Below are positions 52,222 through 62,066 of a stretch of DNA of 64,000 nucleotides, piece after piece. Every line of letters begins with the position of its first letter. The stretch's first letter is position 1. The notes beneath the pieces are model-generated. The model saw nothing but the letters and a program-made list of their open reading frames with translations, was not told the origin of the DNA and made no database searches. The stretch covers positions 186,001 through 250,000 of the forward strand of contig NZ_FQVX01000002.1 of assembly GCF_900129495.1 (NCBI RefSeq), written 5' to 3'. This DNA is from Geodermatophilus nigrescens (GTDB lineage: Bacteria; Actinomycetota; Actinomycetes; Mycobacteriales; Geodermatophilaceae). The translations under genes and the position numbers were made by a program.

Positions 52222-52241
52222 GTCGCTGCTCCGGGAGGTGC

Positions 52242-52547
52242 TCAGCGGGGGTCGGCGACGCCGGGCCGGGCGGCGCGCGCCCGCAGCTCGGCGGCGCGGG
52301 CCTCGGCGGCGGCCGCCTCGGCCTCCAGCTGGGCCCGGCGGTCGCGGTCGGCGGCGTCGAGCGCGGCCGGGCCGGCGGCAGGAGCCGCTCCGGGGCCGCG
52401 GTCGTCGTCCTTCATGCCCTTCATCTCGCCCTTGAAGATGCGCAGCGAGCGGCCGAGCGAGCGCGAGGCGTCGGGCAGCTTCTTGTAGCCGAACAGCAGC
52501 AGGACGGCCAGGATGATCAGGCCGATCTCGAGCGGGCCGAGGTTCAT
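52242..52547 (-). CDS. tatA: Sec-independent protein translocase TatA
   Basis: A 101-residue protein: membrane helix [43 protein letters not shown] with the FGxKKLP hinge and amphipathic helix, then an Ala/Arg/Glu-rich coiled tail. TatA oligomers form the translocation path for folded proteins. ATG 52547 has GGAGGA 4 bases upstream. Confidence 0.95.
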   Translation of the reverse strand: MNLGPLEIGLIILAVLLLFGYKKLPDASRSLGRSLRIFKGEMKGMKDDDRGPGAAPAAGPAALDAADRDRRAQLEAEAAAAEARAAELRARAARPGVADPR

Positions 52548-52632
52548 GCGTCCTCCAGGTCGCGGGGGCGGGGCCGATGCTACGCCGGGGGGTGTTCGTC
52601 CCCCGGTCCCGCAGCGGACGTACCGGCGGCGT

Positions 52633-52839
52633 TCACCCGTCGTTGGAGCGGCGTTCCTCCGCGAGCGCGGCGGCCCGCGCGGCGGTGGCCTGCGCCTGCT
52701 CGAGGAACGGCCGCACGTCGCGCTCGGCGGCCTCGAGCTCGCGGACCAGCCGCTGCCGGGCGCCCAGCAGGCCGGACACGACCGCGCCGAGCACGACCAG
52801 GGACAGCACGACGACGGCGATCCACACGACCCACAGCAC
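52633..52839 (-). CDS. Small single-pass membrane protein between pafC and tatA
   Basis: A 68-residue protein of unknown function: an N-terminal membrane helix ([23 protein letters not shown]) followed by a charged helix ([38 protein letters not shown]) able to form a coiled coil. The layout recalls small Tat or divisome accessory proteins, but no family is recognised. GTG 52839 lies 6 bases after TAGGGT (52851-52846), indicating its own leaderless message separate from pafBC. Confidence 0.6.
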   Translation of the reverse strand: MLWVVWIAVVVLSLVVLGAVVSGLLGARQRLVRELEAAERDVRPFLEQAQATAARAAALAEERRSNDG

Positions 52840-52888
52840 GGGGAGACCCTATGCGCCGGGACCCGGGCGCCGCGGCTCAGGCGCCGGT

Positions 52889-53854
52889 TCAGGCGCCGTA
52901 TCGGGCCAGTGCCGCGCGGGCGTCGGCGGCCACCGCGTCGGCGAGCTCGGCCGGCTCGTCGACGGTCGCCGCCCCGCCGAGGGAGGCGACCAGCCGGCGC
53001 GCCCAGGCCGGGTCGCCGGTGCGCAGGGTCACCAGCAGCCCGCCGGAGGGCTCGTCGACCTCGCGGACGTCCTCGACCGGGTAGTACTCGGCCACCCAGC
53101 GGGCGGTGCGGGCCAGCCGCAGCCGGACCACCGGCGAGCCGGGCGCCGGCTGGTAGAGGCCCTGGTCGAGGTCGCGCGGCGCGGCCTGCGGCGGCGGGGC
53201 GGCGGCCTCGTCGAGCACCTCGACGTCGTCGATGCGGTCCAGGCGGAACAGCCGGACGCCGGCCACCTCCCGCGACCACGCCTCCAGGTACCAGCGGCCG
53301 TCGACGAGCAGCAGCCGCATCGGGTCGACGGTGCGCTCGGTGCGCTCGTCGCGGGTGGGGACGTAGTAGTGCAGGTGCAGCGCCCGCCGGTCCTCGAGGG
53401 CCTGCCGGACGACGGCGAGGGCCTGCTCGCGGGCGTCGACGCTGACCGCCACCGGGGTGACCCGCTCGGCGGCGTGCCCGGCGGCGGCGGACACCTTGGC
53501 CAGCGCGCGGCTGACCGCCTCCTGCTCGGCGAGGCCCGGCAGGTCCAGCAGGGTGCGCAGCGCGACGACCAGCGCGACCGCCTCGTCGGTGGTCAGCCGC
53601 AGCGGGCGGACCATGCCGGCGGTGAAGGTGACCCGCACCCGGTCGCCCTCGAAGGACAGGTCGATGAGGTCGCCGGGGCCGTAGCCGGGCAGGCCGCACA
53701 TCCACAGCAGCTCGAGGTCGCGGCGCAGCTGCCGCTCGGGGACGCCGAAGTCGCGCGCCACCTCCGGCAGCGGCACACCGTCGGGGCGGGCGGTGAGGTA
53801 CGGGACGAGCGACAGCAGCCGCGTCATCCGCTCGTTGGTGGCGGGCGTGGTCAC
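52889..53854 (-). CDS. pafC: WYL-domain regulator PafC
   Basis: A 321-residue protein with an N-terminal HTH ([49 protein letters not shown]), a central WYL domain ([50 protein letters not shown]) and a C-terminal WCX region. PafB and PafC form a heterodimer that activates most DNA-damage genes independently of LexA through RecA-NDp promoters. GTG 53854 overlaps the pafB stop (GTGA). Confidence 0.93.
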   Translation of the reverse strand: MTTPATNERMTRLLSLVPYLTARPDGVPLPEVARDFGVPERQLRRDLELLWMCGLPGYGPGDLIDLSFEGDRVRVTFTAGMVRPLRLTTDEAVALVVALRTLLDLPGLAEQEAVSRALAKVSAAAGHAAERVTPVAVSVDAREQALAVVRQALEDRRALHLHYYVPTRDERTERTVDPMRLLLVDGRWYLEAWSREVAGVRLFRLDRIDDVEVLDEAAAPPPQAAPRDLDQGLYQPAPGSPVVRLRLARTARWVAEYYPVEDVREVDEPSGGLLVTLRTGDPAWARRLVASLGGAATVDEPAELADAVAADARAALARYGA

Positions 53855-54834
53855 GAGCGGGCTCCCATCGCGGCCAGCCGGCGTAGCCGCTCGACGACGG
53901 CGTCGCGCACGGACTGCGGCGACTCCACGAGCACGTCGGGGCCGAGCGCGGCGAGCTGGTCGGCCAGCCGGCCGGTGTCGGTGGTGCGCAGCTGCAGCCG
54001 GTCGTCCCCGTCGGGGCCGGCGCCCAGCGGGGTGGCCCAGCGGCGCAGGCCGACGGCGGTGCCCGGGCGGGCGCGCACCACGACGAGGTGCTCCTCTCCC
54101 CCACCGCCGGACTGGCGGGCGACGATCCCCGCGAGGTCGACGTCCGGCGGCGGCTCGAACGCGTTCTCCGGGCCGGTGGCCTTCGGGGTGCCGACCACCC
54201 GGGACAGCCGGAACACCCGCGGGGCCTGCCGGTCGAGGTCGAGGCCGACGAGGTACCAGCGGCCGTGCCAGGCGACGACGCCCCACGGCTGCACCCGGCG
54301 CCGGGCGGGGGTGTCCTCGTCGGGGCGCCGGTAGCCGAAGGTGAGCACCCGCCGGTCGCGGGCCGCCGCGTAGCAGGGCTCGAACGCCGGCTCGTCGGAG
54401 TCCAGCCGCGGCTGCACCGGCAGCGTGCGGCCGGGGTCGACGTCGACGCCCGCCGCGCGCAGCTTCACCAGCGCGCTCTGCGCGGCCCCGGCCAGCTGCG
54501 CGGACTCCCACAGCCGCAGCGCCAGGCCCACCGCGGCGGCCTCCTCGCCCGTGAGCGTGATCTCGGGCAGCTCGTAGTCGGCGCGGGCGATGCGGTAGCC
54601 GTCCTCGGTGTCGAAGACGCTGGTGCGGCCGGTCTCCAGCGGCACGCCCATCTCGCGCAGCTCGGCCTTGTCGCGCTCGAACATCCGCTTGAACGCCTCG
54701 TCGGCGCGGGCGGTGCCGTCGTCGGGCTCGTAGCCGGGCACGGTGGCGCGGATGCGGGCCGCCGTCACGTACTGGCGGGTGCCCAGCAGCGCGATGACCA
54801 GGTTGACCAGTCGTTCCGCCCGCTTCGCCGACAC
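53851..54834 (-). CDS. pafB: WYL-domain regulator PafB
   Basis: A 327-residue partner of Paf[58 protein letters not shown], and a WYL domain ([50 protein letters not shown]). It lies apart from pafA because a DUF3866 gene and an SDR gene intervene. GTG 54834 follows TAGCCT (54847-54842) by 7 bases with no Shine-Dalgarno. Confidence 0.93.
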   Translation of the reverse strand: MSAKRAERLVNLVIALLGTRQYVTAARIRATVPGYEPDDGTARADEAFKRMFERDKAELREMGVPLETGRTSVFDTEDGYRIARADYELPEITLTGEEAAAVGLALRLWESAQLAGAAQSALVKLRAAGVDVDPGRTLPVQPRLDSDEPAFEPCYAAARDRRVLTFGYRRPDEDTPARRRVQPWGVVAWHGRWYLVGLDLDRQAPRVFRLSRVVGTPKATGPENAFEPPPDVDLAGIVARQSGGGGEEHLVVVRARPGTAVGLRRWATPLGAGPDGDDRLQLRTTDTGRLADQLAALGPDVLVESPQSVRDAVVERLRRLAAMGARS

Positions 54835-54841
54835 GCCGCAC

Positions 54842-54907
54842 AGGCTAGCCAGCCCGGGCCCGCGGCACCCCGTCCGGGCCGCGGACCCCCGGGTCCCTGG
54901 CTAGCCT
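54842..54907. promoter_or_regulatory. Divergent leaderless promoters, pafB / DUF3866
   Basis: TAGCCT on the minus strand (54847-54842), 7 bases before GTG 54834, and TAGCCT on the plus strand (54902-54907), 6 bases before GTG 54914. The two identical -10 elements are 54 bases apart. Confidence 0.65.
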
Positions 54908-54913
54908 CGCCCT

Positions 54914-56017
54914 GTGGGGGAGCAACGGACGACGCAGCAACGCATCCGCTGGCGACGCGGGCGGGTGACCGCGACCGGGCGCAGCTGGCGGGACGCCCTG
55001 GAGCTCACCGTCGACGTGCCCGGCGACGGCGAGGTGCGCTCGCTGGCCCACCCGTCGCTGGTCGGCGTGCCCGAGGTCGGCGACGACGTCCTGCTCAACA
55101 CCACCGCCTGGGCGCAGCGGCTGGGCACCGGCGGCTACGCGCTCGTCGTCGCCGTCCCCGACCGGCTGCCGCCGGACCCGACCGGCCCGGGACACCTGGT
55201 CAAGGCGCGGTACACGCCGCTGCAGGTGAGCGTGCAGGGCGTCGACGAGCAGGACACCGAGCACCACGACGCGATCGCCGAGGCCGAGGACCTCGGCGGC
55301 ATGCCGGTCGTCGTCGCCGACCTGCACTCGGCCCTGCCGGCGGCGCTGATCGGGGTGTTCGCCACCGACCCCGACCTCAAGGTCGCCTACGTCATGACCG
55401 ACGGCGGCGCGCTGGTGGCCGGCTTCTCGCGCACGCTGCACACCCTGGCGCCGTCGCTGACCGGCGTGGTCACCGTGGGGCAGGCGTTCGGCGGGGACCT
55501 GGAGGCGGTCACGCTGCACACCGGGCTGCTCGCGGCGAAGCACGTGCTCGGCGCCGACGTCGCCGTCGTCACCCAGGGCCCCGGCAACCTCGGCACCGGC
55601 ACCCCGTGGGGCTTCTCCGGGGTGGCCGCCGGGGAGGCGTGCAACGCCGTCAGCGTGCTGGGCGGCGAACCGATCGGGGCGCTGCGGATCTCCGACGCCG
55701 ACCCGCGCCCCCGCCACCGCGGGGTCTCCCACCACTCGCTGACCGCCTTCGGCCGGGTGGCGCTGGCCGGGGTGACCCTGGTGGCGCCGCGCGGGCTGGG
55801 CTCGGAGCTCGGGCAGCAGGTCGAGGAGGACCTGGCCGGGCAGCCCGAGCGCAACCGGGTGGTGTGGGTCGACGTCGACGGCCTCGACGAGGCGCTGCAG
55901 CTCTCGCCGGTGACGCTGTCGACGATGGGCCGCGGCTGGCCCGAGGAGCGGGCCTACTTCCTGGCCGCCGCGGCCGCCGGCCGCTACGCCGCCCTGCGGG
56001 TGCCCCTCCCCGACTGA
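54914..56017 (+). CDS. DUF3866 family protein
   Basis: A 367-residue protein with the DUF3866 pattern: GRVTATGRSWRDALELTV, VGDDVLLNTTAWAQRLGTGGYALVVAV, KARYTPLQVSVQGVDEQ, VVADLHSALPAALIGVFATDPDLKVAYVMTDGGAL, GQAFGGDLEAVTLHTGLLAAKHVLGADVAVVTQGPGNLGTGTPWGFSG and DPRPRHRGVSHHSLTAFGRV. The function is unknown. It splits pafA from pafB and reads opposite to them. GTG 54914 is leaderless-type. Confidence 0.88.
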   Translation: MGEQRTTQQRIRWRRGRVTATGRSWRDALELTVDVPGDGEVRSLAHPSLVGVPEVGDDVLLNTTAWAQRLGTGGYALVVAVPDRLPPDPTGPGHLVKARYTPLQVSVQGVDEQDTEHHDAIAEAEDLGGMPVVVADLHSALPAALIGVFATDPDLKVAYVMTDGGALVAGFSRTLHTLAPSLTGVVTVGQAFGGDLEAVTLHTGLLAAKHVLGADVAVVTQGPGNLGTGTPWGFSGVAAGEACNAVSVLGGEPIGALRISDADPRPRHRGVSHHSLTAFGRVALAGVTLVAPRGLGSELGQQVEEDLAGQPERNRVVWVDVDGLDEALQLSPVTLSTMGRGWPEERAYFLAAAAAGRYAALRVPLPD

Positions 56018-56033
56018 CCACCCCGGGCCGGGA

Positions 56034-56816
56034 TCAGCGGCGGAAGCCGCCCTCGGCGTCGATGGTGGCGCCGGTGACCGACCGGGCGTCGGGCCCGGTC
56101 AGCCAGGCGACGACGGCGGCCGCCTCCTCCGGGGTGTTCCACCGGCCGCGGGCCATCGCGGCGGCCACCTGCTCGTCGACGGCGGGACCGGCCCAGCCGG
56201 TGTCGGTGGGGCCGGGGTTCACGCAGTTGACGGTGATCCCCCGGCCGGCGACGGCGTCGGCGAGGGTGGCGGTGACCTGCTGGACGGCGCCCTTGCTCAG
56301 CGCGTAGGGGATCTCGCCGGGCATGGGGCCGCGGTGCTGGCCGGAGGTGAACAGCACGACCGAGCCGGGGCCGGCCGCGGGCTCGTACTGGGCGGCGAAG
56401 GCCCGGGTGAGCAGCACCGCCGCCCGGGCGTTGACGGCGAAGGAGCGGTCGAGCTCGTCGGCGGTGACCTCCTCGAGGCGGCCGAGGGCGCTGCGGGCGT
56501 GGTTGACCACCAGCGTCGTCAGCGGGCCCGCCGCCGCCCGGGCCGCGGCCACCAGGGCGGCCGGCGCGTCCGGGTCCCCGAGGTCGGCGGGCAGGTGCGG
56601 CGGGGACCCCAGGGCCGCCACGACGGCGTCGACGTCGTCGGCACCCCACGGCTGCCCGGCGTCGTGCGGCGACCAGGAGTGCACGACCACCCGGTCGCCG
56701 CGGTCGAGCAGCCGGCGGGCGACCGCGTACCCGATGCCGGCCCGCCGGCTGACGCCGGTGACCAGCGCCGTCCCCGCCGGGGTCACATCGAGGCGGGTCA
56801 CATCGAGGCGGGTCAC
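56034..56816 (-). CDS. Short-chain dehydrogenase/reductase
   Basis: A 260-residue [28 protein letters not shown] (Rossmann TGxxxGIG variant), [15 protein letters not shown] (NxAG-like NHAR), [56 protein letters not shown] (Ser...YxxxK active site) and the C-terminal [11 protein letters not shown]. Three in-frame GTG starts lie in a 15-base tandem repeat (56816, 56801, 56786). The first overlaps the pafA stop and is chosen for that reason. The substrate is unknown. Confidence 0.85.
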   Translation of the reverse strand: MTRLDVTRLDVTPAGTALVTGVSRRAGIGYAVARRLLDRGDRVVVHSWSPHDAGQPWGADDVDAVVAALGSPPHLPADLGDPDAPAALVAAARAAAGPLTTLVVNHARSALGRLEEVTADELDRSFAVNARAAVLLTRAFAAQYEPAAGPGSVVLFTSGQHRGPMPGEIPYALSKGAVQQVTATLADAVAGRGITVNCVNPGPTDTGWAGPAVDEQVAAAMARGRWNTPEEAAAVVAWLTGPDARSVTGATIDAEGGFRR

Positions 56817-56818
56817 AT
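56780..56818 (-). repeat. 15-bp tandem repeat spanning pafA stop and SDR start
   Basis: GTGACCCGCCTCGAT twice, then GTGACCC, immediately after the last pafA codons. Each unit repeats ATGTGA or GTGAC, so the stop/start overlap has been duplicated to give three start codons in one frame. Confidence 0.85.
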
Positions 56819-58171
56819 GGAGGCGATGAGCTTCTCGACGCGCTCGTCGACGCTCTTGAACGGGTCCTTGCACAGCACGGTGCGCTGGGCCTGGTCGTTG
56901 AGCTTGAGGTGCACCCAGTCGACGGTGAAGTCGCGCCGCTTCTCCTGGGCCTTGCGGATGAACTCCCCGCGCAGCTTGGCGCGGGTGGTCTGCGGCGGCA
57001 CGTTCTTGGCCTCGAACACCCGCGGCTCGTGGGCCACCCGCTGCACCTGCCCGCGGCGCTCCAGCAGGTAGTACAGGCCCCGCTTGCGGGAGATGTCGTG
57101 GTAGGCGAGGTCCATCTGGGCGATCCGCGGGCTGGACATCGTCAGGTCGTGCTTGGCCCGGTAGCGCTCCAGCAGGTTGAGCTTGGTGGCCCAGTCGATC
57201 TCGCGGTCGATCAGCGAGAGGTCCTCGGTGTCGACGGCCTTGAGCACCCGCCCCCACAGCTCGAGCATCTGCCGGTGCACCGGGCCGAAGCCCTCCCGGT
57301 CGACGAACTCCGCGGCGCGGGAGTGGTACTCGGCCTGGATCTCCAGCGCGCTCATCTCCCGGCCGCTGGCCAGGCGCACCTTGCGGCGGCCGGTGATGTC
57401 GTGGCTGATCTCCCGGATCGCGCGGATCGGGTTCTCCAGCGCCATGTCCCGGATCGGCACGCCGGCCTCGATCATCCGCAGCACCAGGTCGGTGATGGTG
57501 ACCTTGAGCAGCGTCGTCGTCTCGTTCATGTTCGAGTCGCCGACGATCACGTGCAGCCGCCGGTAGCGCTCGGCGTCGGCGTGCGGCTCGTCGCGGGTGT
57601 TGATGATCGGCCGGGAGCGGGTGGTGGCGCTGGAGACGCCCTCCCAGATGTGCTCGGCGCGCTGGCTGACGCAGTAGATCGCCCCGCGCGGGGTCTGCAG
57701 CACCTTGCCGGCACCCACCACCAGCTGGCGGCTGACCAGGAACGGGATGAGCACGTCGGCCAGCCGGGAGAACTCCCCGTGCCGGCCCACCAGGTAGTTC
57801 TCGTGGCAGCCGTAGCTGTTGCCCGCCGAGTCGGTGTTGTTCTTGAACAGGTAGATGTCGCCGGTGACGCCCTCCTCGGCCAGCCGCTGCTCGGCGTCGA
57901 CCAGCAGGCCCTCCAGGATCCGCTCGCCGGCCTTGTCGTGCACGACCAGCTCGGTCAGGTCGTCGCACTCGGCGGTGGCGTACTCCGGGTGGCTGCCGAC
58001 GTCGAGGTACAGCCGCGACCCGTTGCGCAGGAACACGTTGGAGCTGCGCCCCCAGGACACCACCCGGCGGAACAGGTAGCGGGCGACCTCGTCCGGGGAC
58101 AGCCGGCGCTGCCCGCGGAAGGTGCACGTGACGCCGTACTCGGTCTCGATCCCGAAGATCCGTCGGTCCAC
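56813..58171 (-). CDS. pafA: Pup-protein ligase PafA
   Basis: A 452-residue ATP-dependent ligase that joins the C-terminal Glu of Pup to target lysines. The carboxylate-amine ligase core is plain: [16 protein letters not shown] (Glu9 and Glu11 at the nucleotide/metal site), [20 protein letters not shown] (Asp57, catalytic region), [21 protein letters not shown] and [14 protein letters not shown]. It ends [11 protein letters not shown] 58171 follows TAGGCT (58183-58178) by 6 bases, so leaderless. It is separated from prcA by an oppositely oriented photolyase-like gene. Confidence 0.96.
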   Translation of the reverse strand: MDRRIFGIETEYGVTCTFRGQRRLSPDEVARYLFRRVVSWGRSSNVFLRNGSRLYLDVGSHPEYATAECDDLTELVVHDKAGERILEGLLVDAEQRLAEEGVTGDIYLFKNNTDSAGNSYGCHENYLVGRHGEFSRLADVLIPFLVSRQLVVGAGKVLQTPRGAIYCVSQRAEHIWEGVSSATTRSRPIINTRDEPHADAERYRRLHVIVGDSNMNETTTLLKVTITDLVLRMIEAGVPIRDMALENPIRAIREISHDITGRRKVRLASGREMSALEIQAEYHSRAAEFVDREGFGPVHRQMLELWGRVLKAVDTEDLSLIDREIDWATKLNLLERYRAKHDLTMSSPRIAQMDLAYHDISRKRGLYYLLERRGQVQRVAHEPRVFEAKNVPPQTTRAKLRGEFIRKAQEKRRDFTVDWVHLKLNDQAQRTVLCKDPFKSVDERVEKLIASM

Positions 58172-58264
58172 GGACCGAGCCTAGGCGCCGGATGCGACTC
58201 CGGCCGGTTCCCGGCGGCCCGCGCCGACGCGCGTGCTGTCGTCCCCCGCCCGCACAGTGGGGAG

Positions 58265-59506
58265 GTGCCCCTCCTGCCCCCGCCGCCCTCCCCCGCCGAC
58301 GGCGCCACACCGGCCGACGCCGCCTCCTGGGTGGCCGCCCACCTGGGCGACCTGACGCTGGAGGGCCCGGACGGCGTCGCGCCCGGGGTGGCCCGCGGTG
58401 GCCAGTCCGCGGCCGACGCGGCGCTCGCCGGGCTGGACGTCACCGGCTACGCGCGCGACCGCAGCACCGTGCTGCCGGTCGACCGGCGCGGCGCCACCCG
58501 GGTCTCGCCCTACGTGCGGCACGGCCTGCTCCCGCTGCCGCGCCTGTGGGACGCCGTCGCGGGCGCCCCGTCCCGCGACCGGGGCCGCTACCGCGACGAG
58601 CTGCTCTGGCAGGAGTACGCGCGGCACCTCTACGCCCGGGTGGGCCGCGGGATCCGGCGGCCGCTGCGGTTCGACCAGCCACGCGCGGAGCCCTGGGACG
58701 GCGAGCCGTGGCCGCGGCGGATGAACTGCATGGACACCGTCGTGACGGAGCTGCACCGCGACGGGTGGCTGGTCAACCAGACCCGCATGTGGCTGGCCTC
58801 GCAGTGGGCGGTGCGCGCGGGGGCCGACTGGCGCGACGGCGAGGCCGAGACCTACCGGCACCTGCTCGACGGGTCGCGGGCGGCCAACGGGCTCGGCTGG
58901 CAGTGGACGGTGGGCACCGGCAGCGGCAAGCCGTACGGGTTCAGCCGCTGGCAGGTGGAGAAGCGGGCGCCCGAGCTGTGCGCCGGCTGCGCCCTGCGCC
59001 GCGCCTGCCCGGTGCAGCAGTGGCCGGAGGCGTCGTCCGGCCCGCGGGTGGACGGCCCCGACCTGGGCCGGGGCCCGGTGCCGGCCGGCCCGGCGGAGCC
59101 CGAGGGGACGGGCGGGGGCGAGCTCGTGTGGCTGACCGCGGAGTCCCTCGGCTCGGCCGACCCGGCGCTGGCCGCCGACCCGGACCGCCCGGCGGTGTTC
59201 GTCTTCGACGAGCCGCTGCTGGCCCGGCTGCGGCTGTCGGGCAAGCGGCTGGTGTTCCTCGCCGAGACGCTCGGGGAGCTCGCGGCCACCCGGCCGCTGG
59301 AGGTGCGCCGCGGCGTGGTGCCCGCTGAGCTGGCCGACTTCCGGCTGGCCGCGACGTGGACGCCGGTCCCCGGCTGGCGCCAGCGGGCCGCGCGGCTCGA
59401 CGTCGTCGAGCGGCACCCGTGGCCCTGGCTCGTGCGGCCCGGCACCACGTCGGTGCGCTCGTTCAGCTCCTGGCGGCGGGACGCCGGCCGGGCGGTGCCG
59501 GGCTAG
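58265..59506 (+). CDS. Photolyase/cryptochrome-like protein with domains in reversed order
   Basis: A 413-residue protein. Residues 60-235 are a photolyase FAD-binding domain (TRVSPYVRHGLLPLPRLW, DELLWQEYARHLYAR, MNCMDTVVTELHRDGWLVNQTRMWLASQW, GWQWTVGTGSGKPYGFSRWQ). Residues 285-400 look like the alpha/beta antenna domain that is N-terminal in normal photolyases (ELVWLTAESLGSADPALA, AVFVFDEPLLARLRLSGKRLVFLAETLGEL). Four cysteines (155, 239, 242, 248) form a C...CxxC-x5-C set that could hold an iron-sulphur cluster. GTG 58265 abuts GGGGAG; the start is not certain. It reads opposite to the proteasome genes. Confidence 0.7.
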   Translation: MPLLPPPPSPADGATPADAASWVAAHLGDLTLEGPDGVAPGVARGGQSAADAALAGLDVTGYARDRSTVLPVDRRGATRVSPYVRHGLLPLPRLWDAVAGAPSRDRGRYRDELLWQEYARHLYARVGRGIRRPLRFDQPRAEPWDGEPWPRRMNCMDTVVTELHRDGWLVNQTRMWLASQWAVRAGADWRDGEAETYRHLLDGSRAANGLGWQWTVGTGSGKPYGFSRWQVEKRAPELCAGCALRRACPVQQWPEASSGPRVDGPDLGRGPVPAGPAEPEGTGGGELVWLTAESLGSADPALAADPDRPAVFVFDEPLLARLRLSGKRLVFLAETLGELAATRPLEVRRGVVPAELADFRLAATWTPVPGWRQRAARLDVVERHPWPWLVRPGTTSVRSFSSWRRDAGRAVPG

Positions 59507-59521
59507 GCGCCCGGCACCGCC
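59491..59521. terminator. Shared terminator of photolyase-like gene and prcA
   Basis: Perfect 13-bp stem GGCGGTGCCGGGC / GCCCGGCACCGCC with loop TAGGC; the loop contains the photolyase stop codon, and the right arm lies just after the prcA stop. It serves converging genes. Confidence 0.75.
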
Positions 59522-59527
59522 CGGCGG

Positions 59528-60382
59528 TCAGCTCTCGCCGGCGTCCGCGGGCCCGTCGACGGCGCCGCCGGCGGTGTCCGGCGCGGCCGGGTCGCCCAGG
59601 CCCGCCGGGGTGCCCGGCTGCGGGGCGCTCGGCGCGTGCGCGTGGGTGGCGGCCTCCGGGGCGGGCCCGCCGCCGTCGCCGAGCAGGCTGCCCAGCGCCG
59701 CGCCGACCACCCGGCGGAAGGCCCGCTTGGGGCGCCGCCGGTCGAGCACGGCGACCTCCAGCTGCGCGGCCGGCAGCAGCCCGTCGCCGCTCCCGTTGCC
59801 CGGCATGGCCGGGCTGGACGCCGAGAGCGCCCGCACGCCGACCATGAGCGCCTCGGACAGCGGCAGGCCGGCGCGGAAGTCCTCCCGCAGCCGGGCGGTG
59901 ACCGCCTCGGCCTGCCCGCCCATGACGACGAAGTCCGGCTCGTCGACGACCGAGCCGTCGAAGGTCAGCCGGTAGAGCTGGTCGGACTCGCTGCTGTCGC
60001 CCACCTCGGCCACGCACAGCTCGACCTCGTAGGGCTTCATCTGCTCGGTGAAGATCGCGCCGAGGGTCTGCGCGTAGGCGTTGGCGATGACCCGGCCGGT
60101 GACGTCGCGGCGGTTGTAGGAGTAGCCGCGGACGTCGGCCAGGCGCACCCCGGCCACCCGCAGGCTCTCGAACTCGCTGTACCGGCCGACGGCGGCGAAG
60201 CCGATGCGGTCGTAGATCTCGCCGACCTTGTGCAGCGTGGAGCTGGGGTTCTCGGCGATGAACAGGACGCCGTCGGCGTAGGTGAGGACGGCGACGCTGC
60301 GGCCGCGGGAGATGCCCTTGCGGGCGTACTCCGAGCGGTCGCGCATGACCTGCTCGGCCGAGGCGTAGTAGGGCATGGTCAC
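59528..60382 (-). CDS. prcA: Proteasome alpha subunit
   Basis: A 284-residue alpha-type subunit forming the gating rings of the 20S core. Alignable blocks: [102 protein letters not shown] and VVMGG. No catalytic Thr, as expected. The Ala/Pro/Gly-rich C-terminal tail (about 50 residues) is longer than in mycobacteria. GTG 60382, 4 bases after the prcB stop, aligns with the mycobacterial start; ATG 60376 is the alternative. Confidence 0.95.
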   Translation of the reverse strand: MTMPYYASAEQVMRDRSEYARKGISRGRSVAVLTYADGVLFIAENPSSTLHKVGEIYDRIGFAAVGRYSEFESLRVAGVRLADVRGYSYNRRDVTGRVIANAYAQTLGAIFTEQMKPYEVELCVAEVGDSSESDQLYRLTFDGSVVDEPDFVVMGGQAEAVTARLREDFRAGLPLSEALMVGVRALSASSPAMPGNGSGDGLLPAAQLEVAVLDRRRPKRAFRRVVGAALGSLLGDGGGPAPEAATHAHAPSAPQPGTPAGLGDPAAPDTAGGAVDGPADAGES

Positions 60383-60386
60383 GGCG

Positions 60387-61253
60387 TCAGAACCCCCGGT
60401 CGACGTTCTCGCGGTCGGCGGCGGCGCGCTCGCCGACGATGGTGTCGGCGATCCCGGCCACCTCGGCGTCGGTCAGGCGCACCGCGCCCTCGGCGTCGAC
60501 GCGGTAGACGATCGGGTACAGCCGCCGCACCGGGTCGGGGCCGCCGGTGGCGGAGTCGTCGTCGGCGGCGTCGTAGAGCGCCTCGACGACGGTGCGGGTG
60601 GCGGCGTCGCCGTCGAGGCCCGACCGCCAGGTCTTCTTCAGCGAGTTCTTGGCGAACAGCGAGCCCGAGCCGACGGCGGCGTAGCCGCGCTCCTCGTAGT
60701 TCCCGCCGGTGACGTCGTAGCTGAAGATCCGGCCCGGGGTGGTGCCGGCGGCGGCGTCGAGGTCGAAGCCCGCGAACAGCGGGACGACGGCGAGGCCCTG
60801 CAGGGCGGCGCCGAGGTTGCCGCGGATCATCTGCGCGAGGCGGTTGGCCTTGCCGTCGAGGCTGAGGGTGAGGCCCTCGATCTTCTCGTAGTGCTCGAGC
60901 TCGACCTGGTAGAGCTTGACCATCTCGATGGCGATGCCGGCCGCGCCCGCGATGCCGATGACCGACCAGGTGTCGGCCGGGTACACCTTCTCGATGTCGC
61001 GGCTGGAGATCAGGTTGCCCATGGTGGCGCGGCGGTCGCCGCCCATGAGGACGCCGCCGGCGTAGGTGACGGCGACGATCGTGGTGCCGTGCGGGGTGAG
61101 GTCGCCGGCGTTCACCGACGGCACCTGGCGCCTGCTGGGCAGCAGGTCGGGCGCCGCCGTGGCGAGGAAGTCGGTGAACGAGGAGCCCACGCGGTCCAGG
61201 TAGGCGGGCGGGAAGCCGCTCCGGCCGGTGTGCGACTGGGTCAACCCGTCCAC
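60387..61253 (-). CDS. prcB: Proteasome beta subunit
   Basis: A 288-residue proteolytic subunit. A 56-residue propeptide is removed at G56-T57 in [29 protein letters not shown]; the exposed Thr57 is the nucleophile. Conserved Lys and Asp partners follow ([25 protein letters not shown]). GTG 61253 has GGAGAGG directly adjacent, so the true ribosome site may be GGAGG a little further upstream. It normally follows pup directly; here an endonuclease VII gene and a convergent gene intervene. Confidence 0.95.
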   Translation of the reverse strand: MDGLTQSHTGRSGFPPAYLDRVGSSFTDFLATAAPDLLPSRRQVPSVNAGDLTPHGTTIVAVTYAGGVLMGGDRRATMGNLISSRDIEKVYPADTWSVIGIAGAAGIAIEMVKLYQVELEHYEKIEGLTLSLDGKANRLAQMIRGNLGAALQGLAVVPLFAGFDLDAAAGTTPGRIFSYDVTGGNYEERGYAAVGSGSLFAKNSLKKTWRSGLDGDAATRTVVEALYDAADDDSATGGPDPVRRLYPIVYRVDAEGAVRLTDAEVAGIADTIVGERAAADRENVDRGF

Positions 61254-61318
61254 CCTCTCCGCGCCCCTCCGGGGTGCTCATCGACGTGCCGCGGGCGACC
61301 CGCGGCAGCTCGCCGTCG

Positions 61319-61324
61319 ACCCTA
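61319..61324 (-). promoter_or_regulatory. Possible prcB promoter -10
   Basis: TAGGGT on the minus strand, about 65 bases before the prcB start. Since the gene between pup and prcB on the other strand breaks the operon, prcBA probably need this own promoter. Confidence 0.4.
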
Positions 61325-61386
61325 CCGGCGGGGCCGGTCCCCCACCCGGGGCGCCGGGAGGCCTGGTGGGCGGGGCCGGTCGTGGC

Positions 61387-61392
61387 TAGCGT
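61387..61392 (+). promoter_or_regulatory. -10 element of the 61425 gene
   Basis: TAGCGT, 32 bases before GTG 61425, giving a short leader with GGAGGGGG. No clear -35. Confidence 0.4.
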
Positions 61393-61424
61393 GCGCCGGC
61401 CGCGACCGACCGGAGGGGGACCCC

Positions 61425-62051
61425 GTGACCGACCGACTCCACCCGGGCGGGGTGCCGCGCGTGCCCGCCGGCCGGCGGCGGCTGGCCACCGCGGGCGCGG
61501 GGCTGCTGCTGGTGGCGGTGTGCGGGCTGGCCGCGGCCTGGGGCCGGGCGACCCTGGACACCGACGGCGTGGCGGTCGCCGCGGCCGTCTCCGCGGTGCT
61601 GCTCGTGGTCGCGCTGCGGCTGTGGAGCCGGGTCCGGCGCGAGGTGGTGACCCGGCCCGTGCTGGAGGGGACGGTGTTGACCGGGCGGACGCCGCTCGGG
61701 CGGCACGGGGTGGACCTCACCCGGGTGCACGCCGCGGCCGTGTCGTGGGACGCCGAGTCGCGCCGCGTCGTGGCTCTGGGGCTGGCCGACGACGGCGGGT
61801 GCGCGGTGGTGCCGTGGACGCAGCTGCAGGCGATGCCCGACCTGGCGGAGGTGCGCCGGCTGCTGGCGCTGCGCCAGGAGCAGCGGGCGCTCGTGCTGCC
61901 GGCGCTGGTCTGCGCGGCCTGGGACCTCCCCGCCCTGCCCGGCGCCGACGCGACGGGGCCGCTCCCCCGCGACCGCGTCGAGCAGGTGCTGGCGGGCCTC
62001 ACGCACGCGGGCTCGGCCGCCGCGGTGGCGGCGGGCATCCTGCTGGCCTGA
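61425..62051 (+). CDS. Uncharacterised two-helix membrane protein
   Basis: A 208-residue protein of no recognised family. Two adjacent membrane helices near the N-terminus (LATAGAGLLLVAVCGLAAAWG and GVAVAAAVSAVLLVVALRLW) precede a soluble region of about 130 residues (VLEGTVLTGRTPLGRHGVDLTRVHAAAVSWDAESRRVVALGLADDGGCAVVPWTQLQAMPDL) that looks like a PH-like or DUF3093-like beta fold. It converges on the endonuclease VII gene and lies between the two halves of the proteasome locus. GTG 61425 has GGAGGGGG at 61412-61419. Confidence 0.6.
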   Translation: MTDRLHPGGVPRVPAGRRRLATAGAGLLLVAVCGLAAAWGRATLDTDGVAVAAAVSAVLLVVALRLWSRVRREVVTRPVLEGTVLTGRTPLGRHGVDLTRVHAAAVSWDAESRRVVALGLADDGGCAVVPWTQLQAMPDLAEVRRLLALRQEQRALVLPALVCAAWDLPALPGADATGPLPRDRVEQVLAGLTHAGSAAAVAAGILLA

Positions 62052-62066
62052 GCCGGCCGCCGGCCC

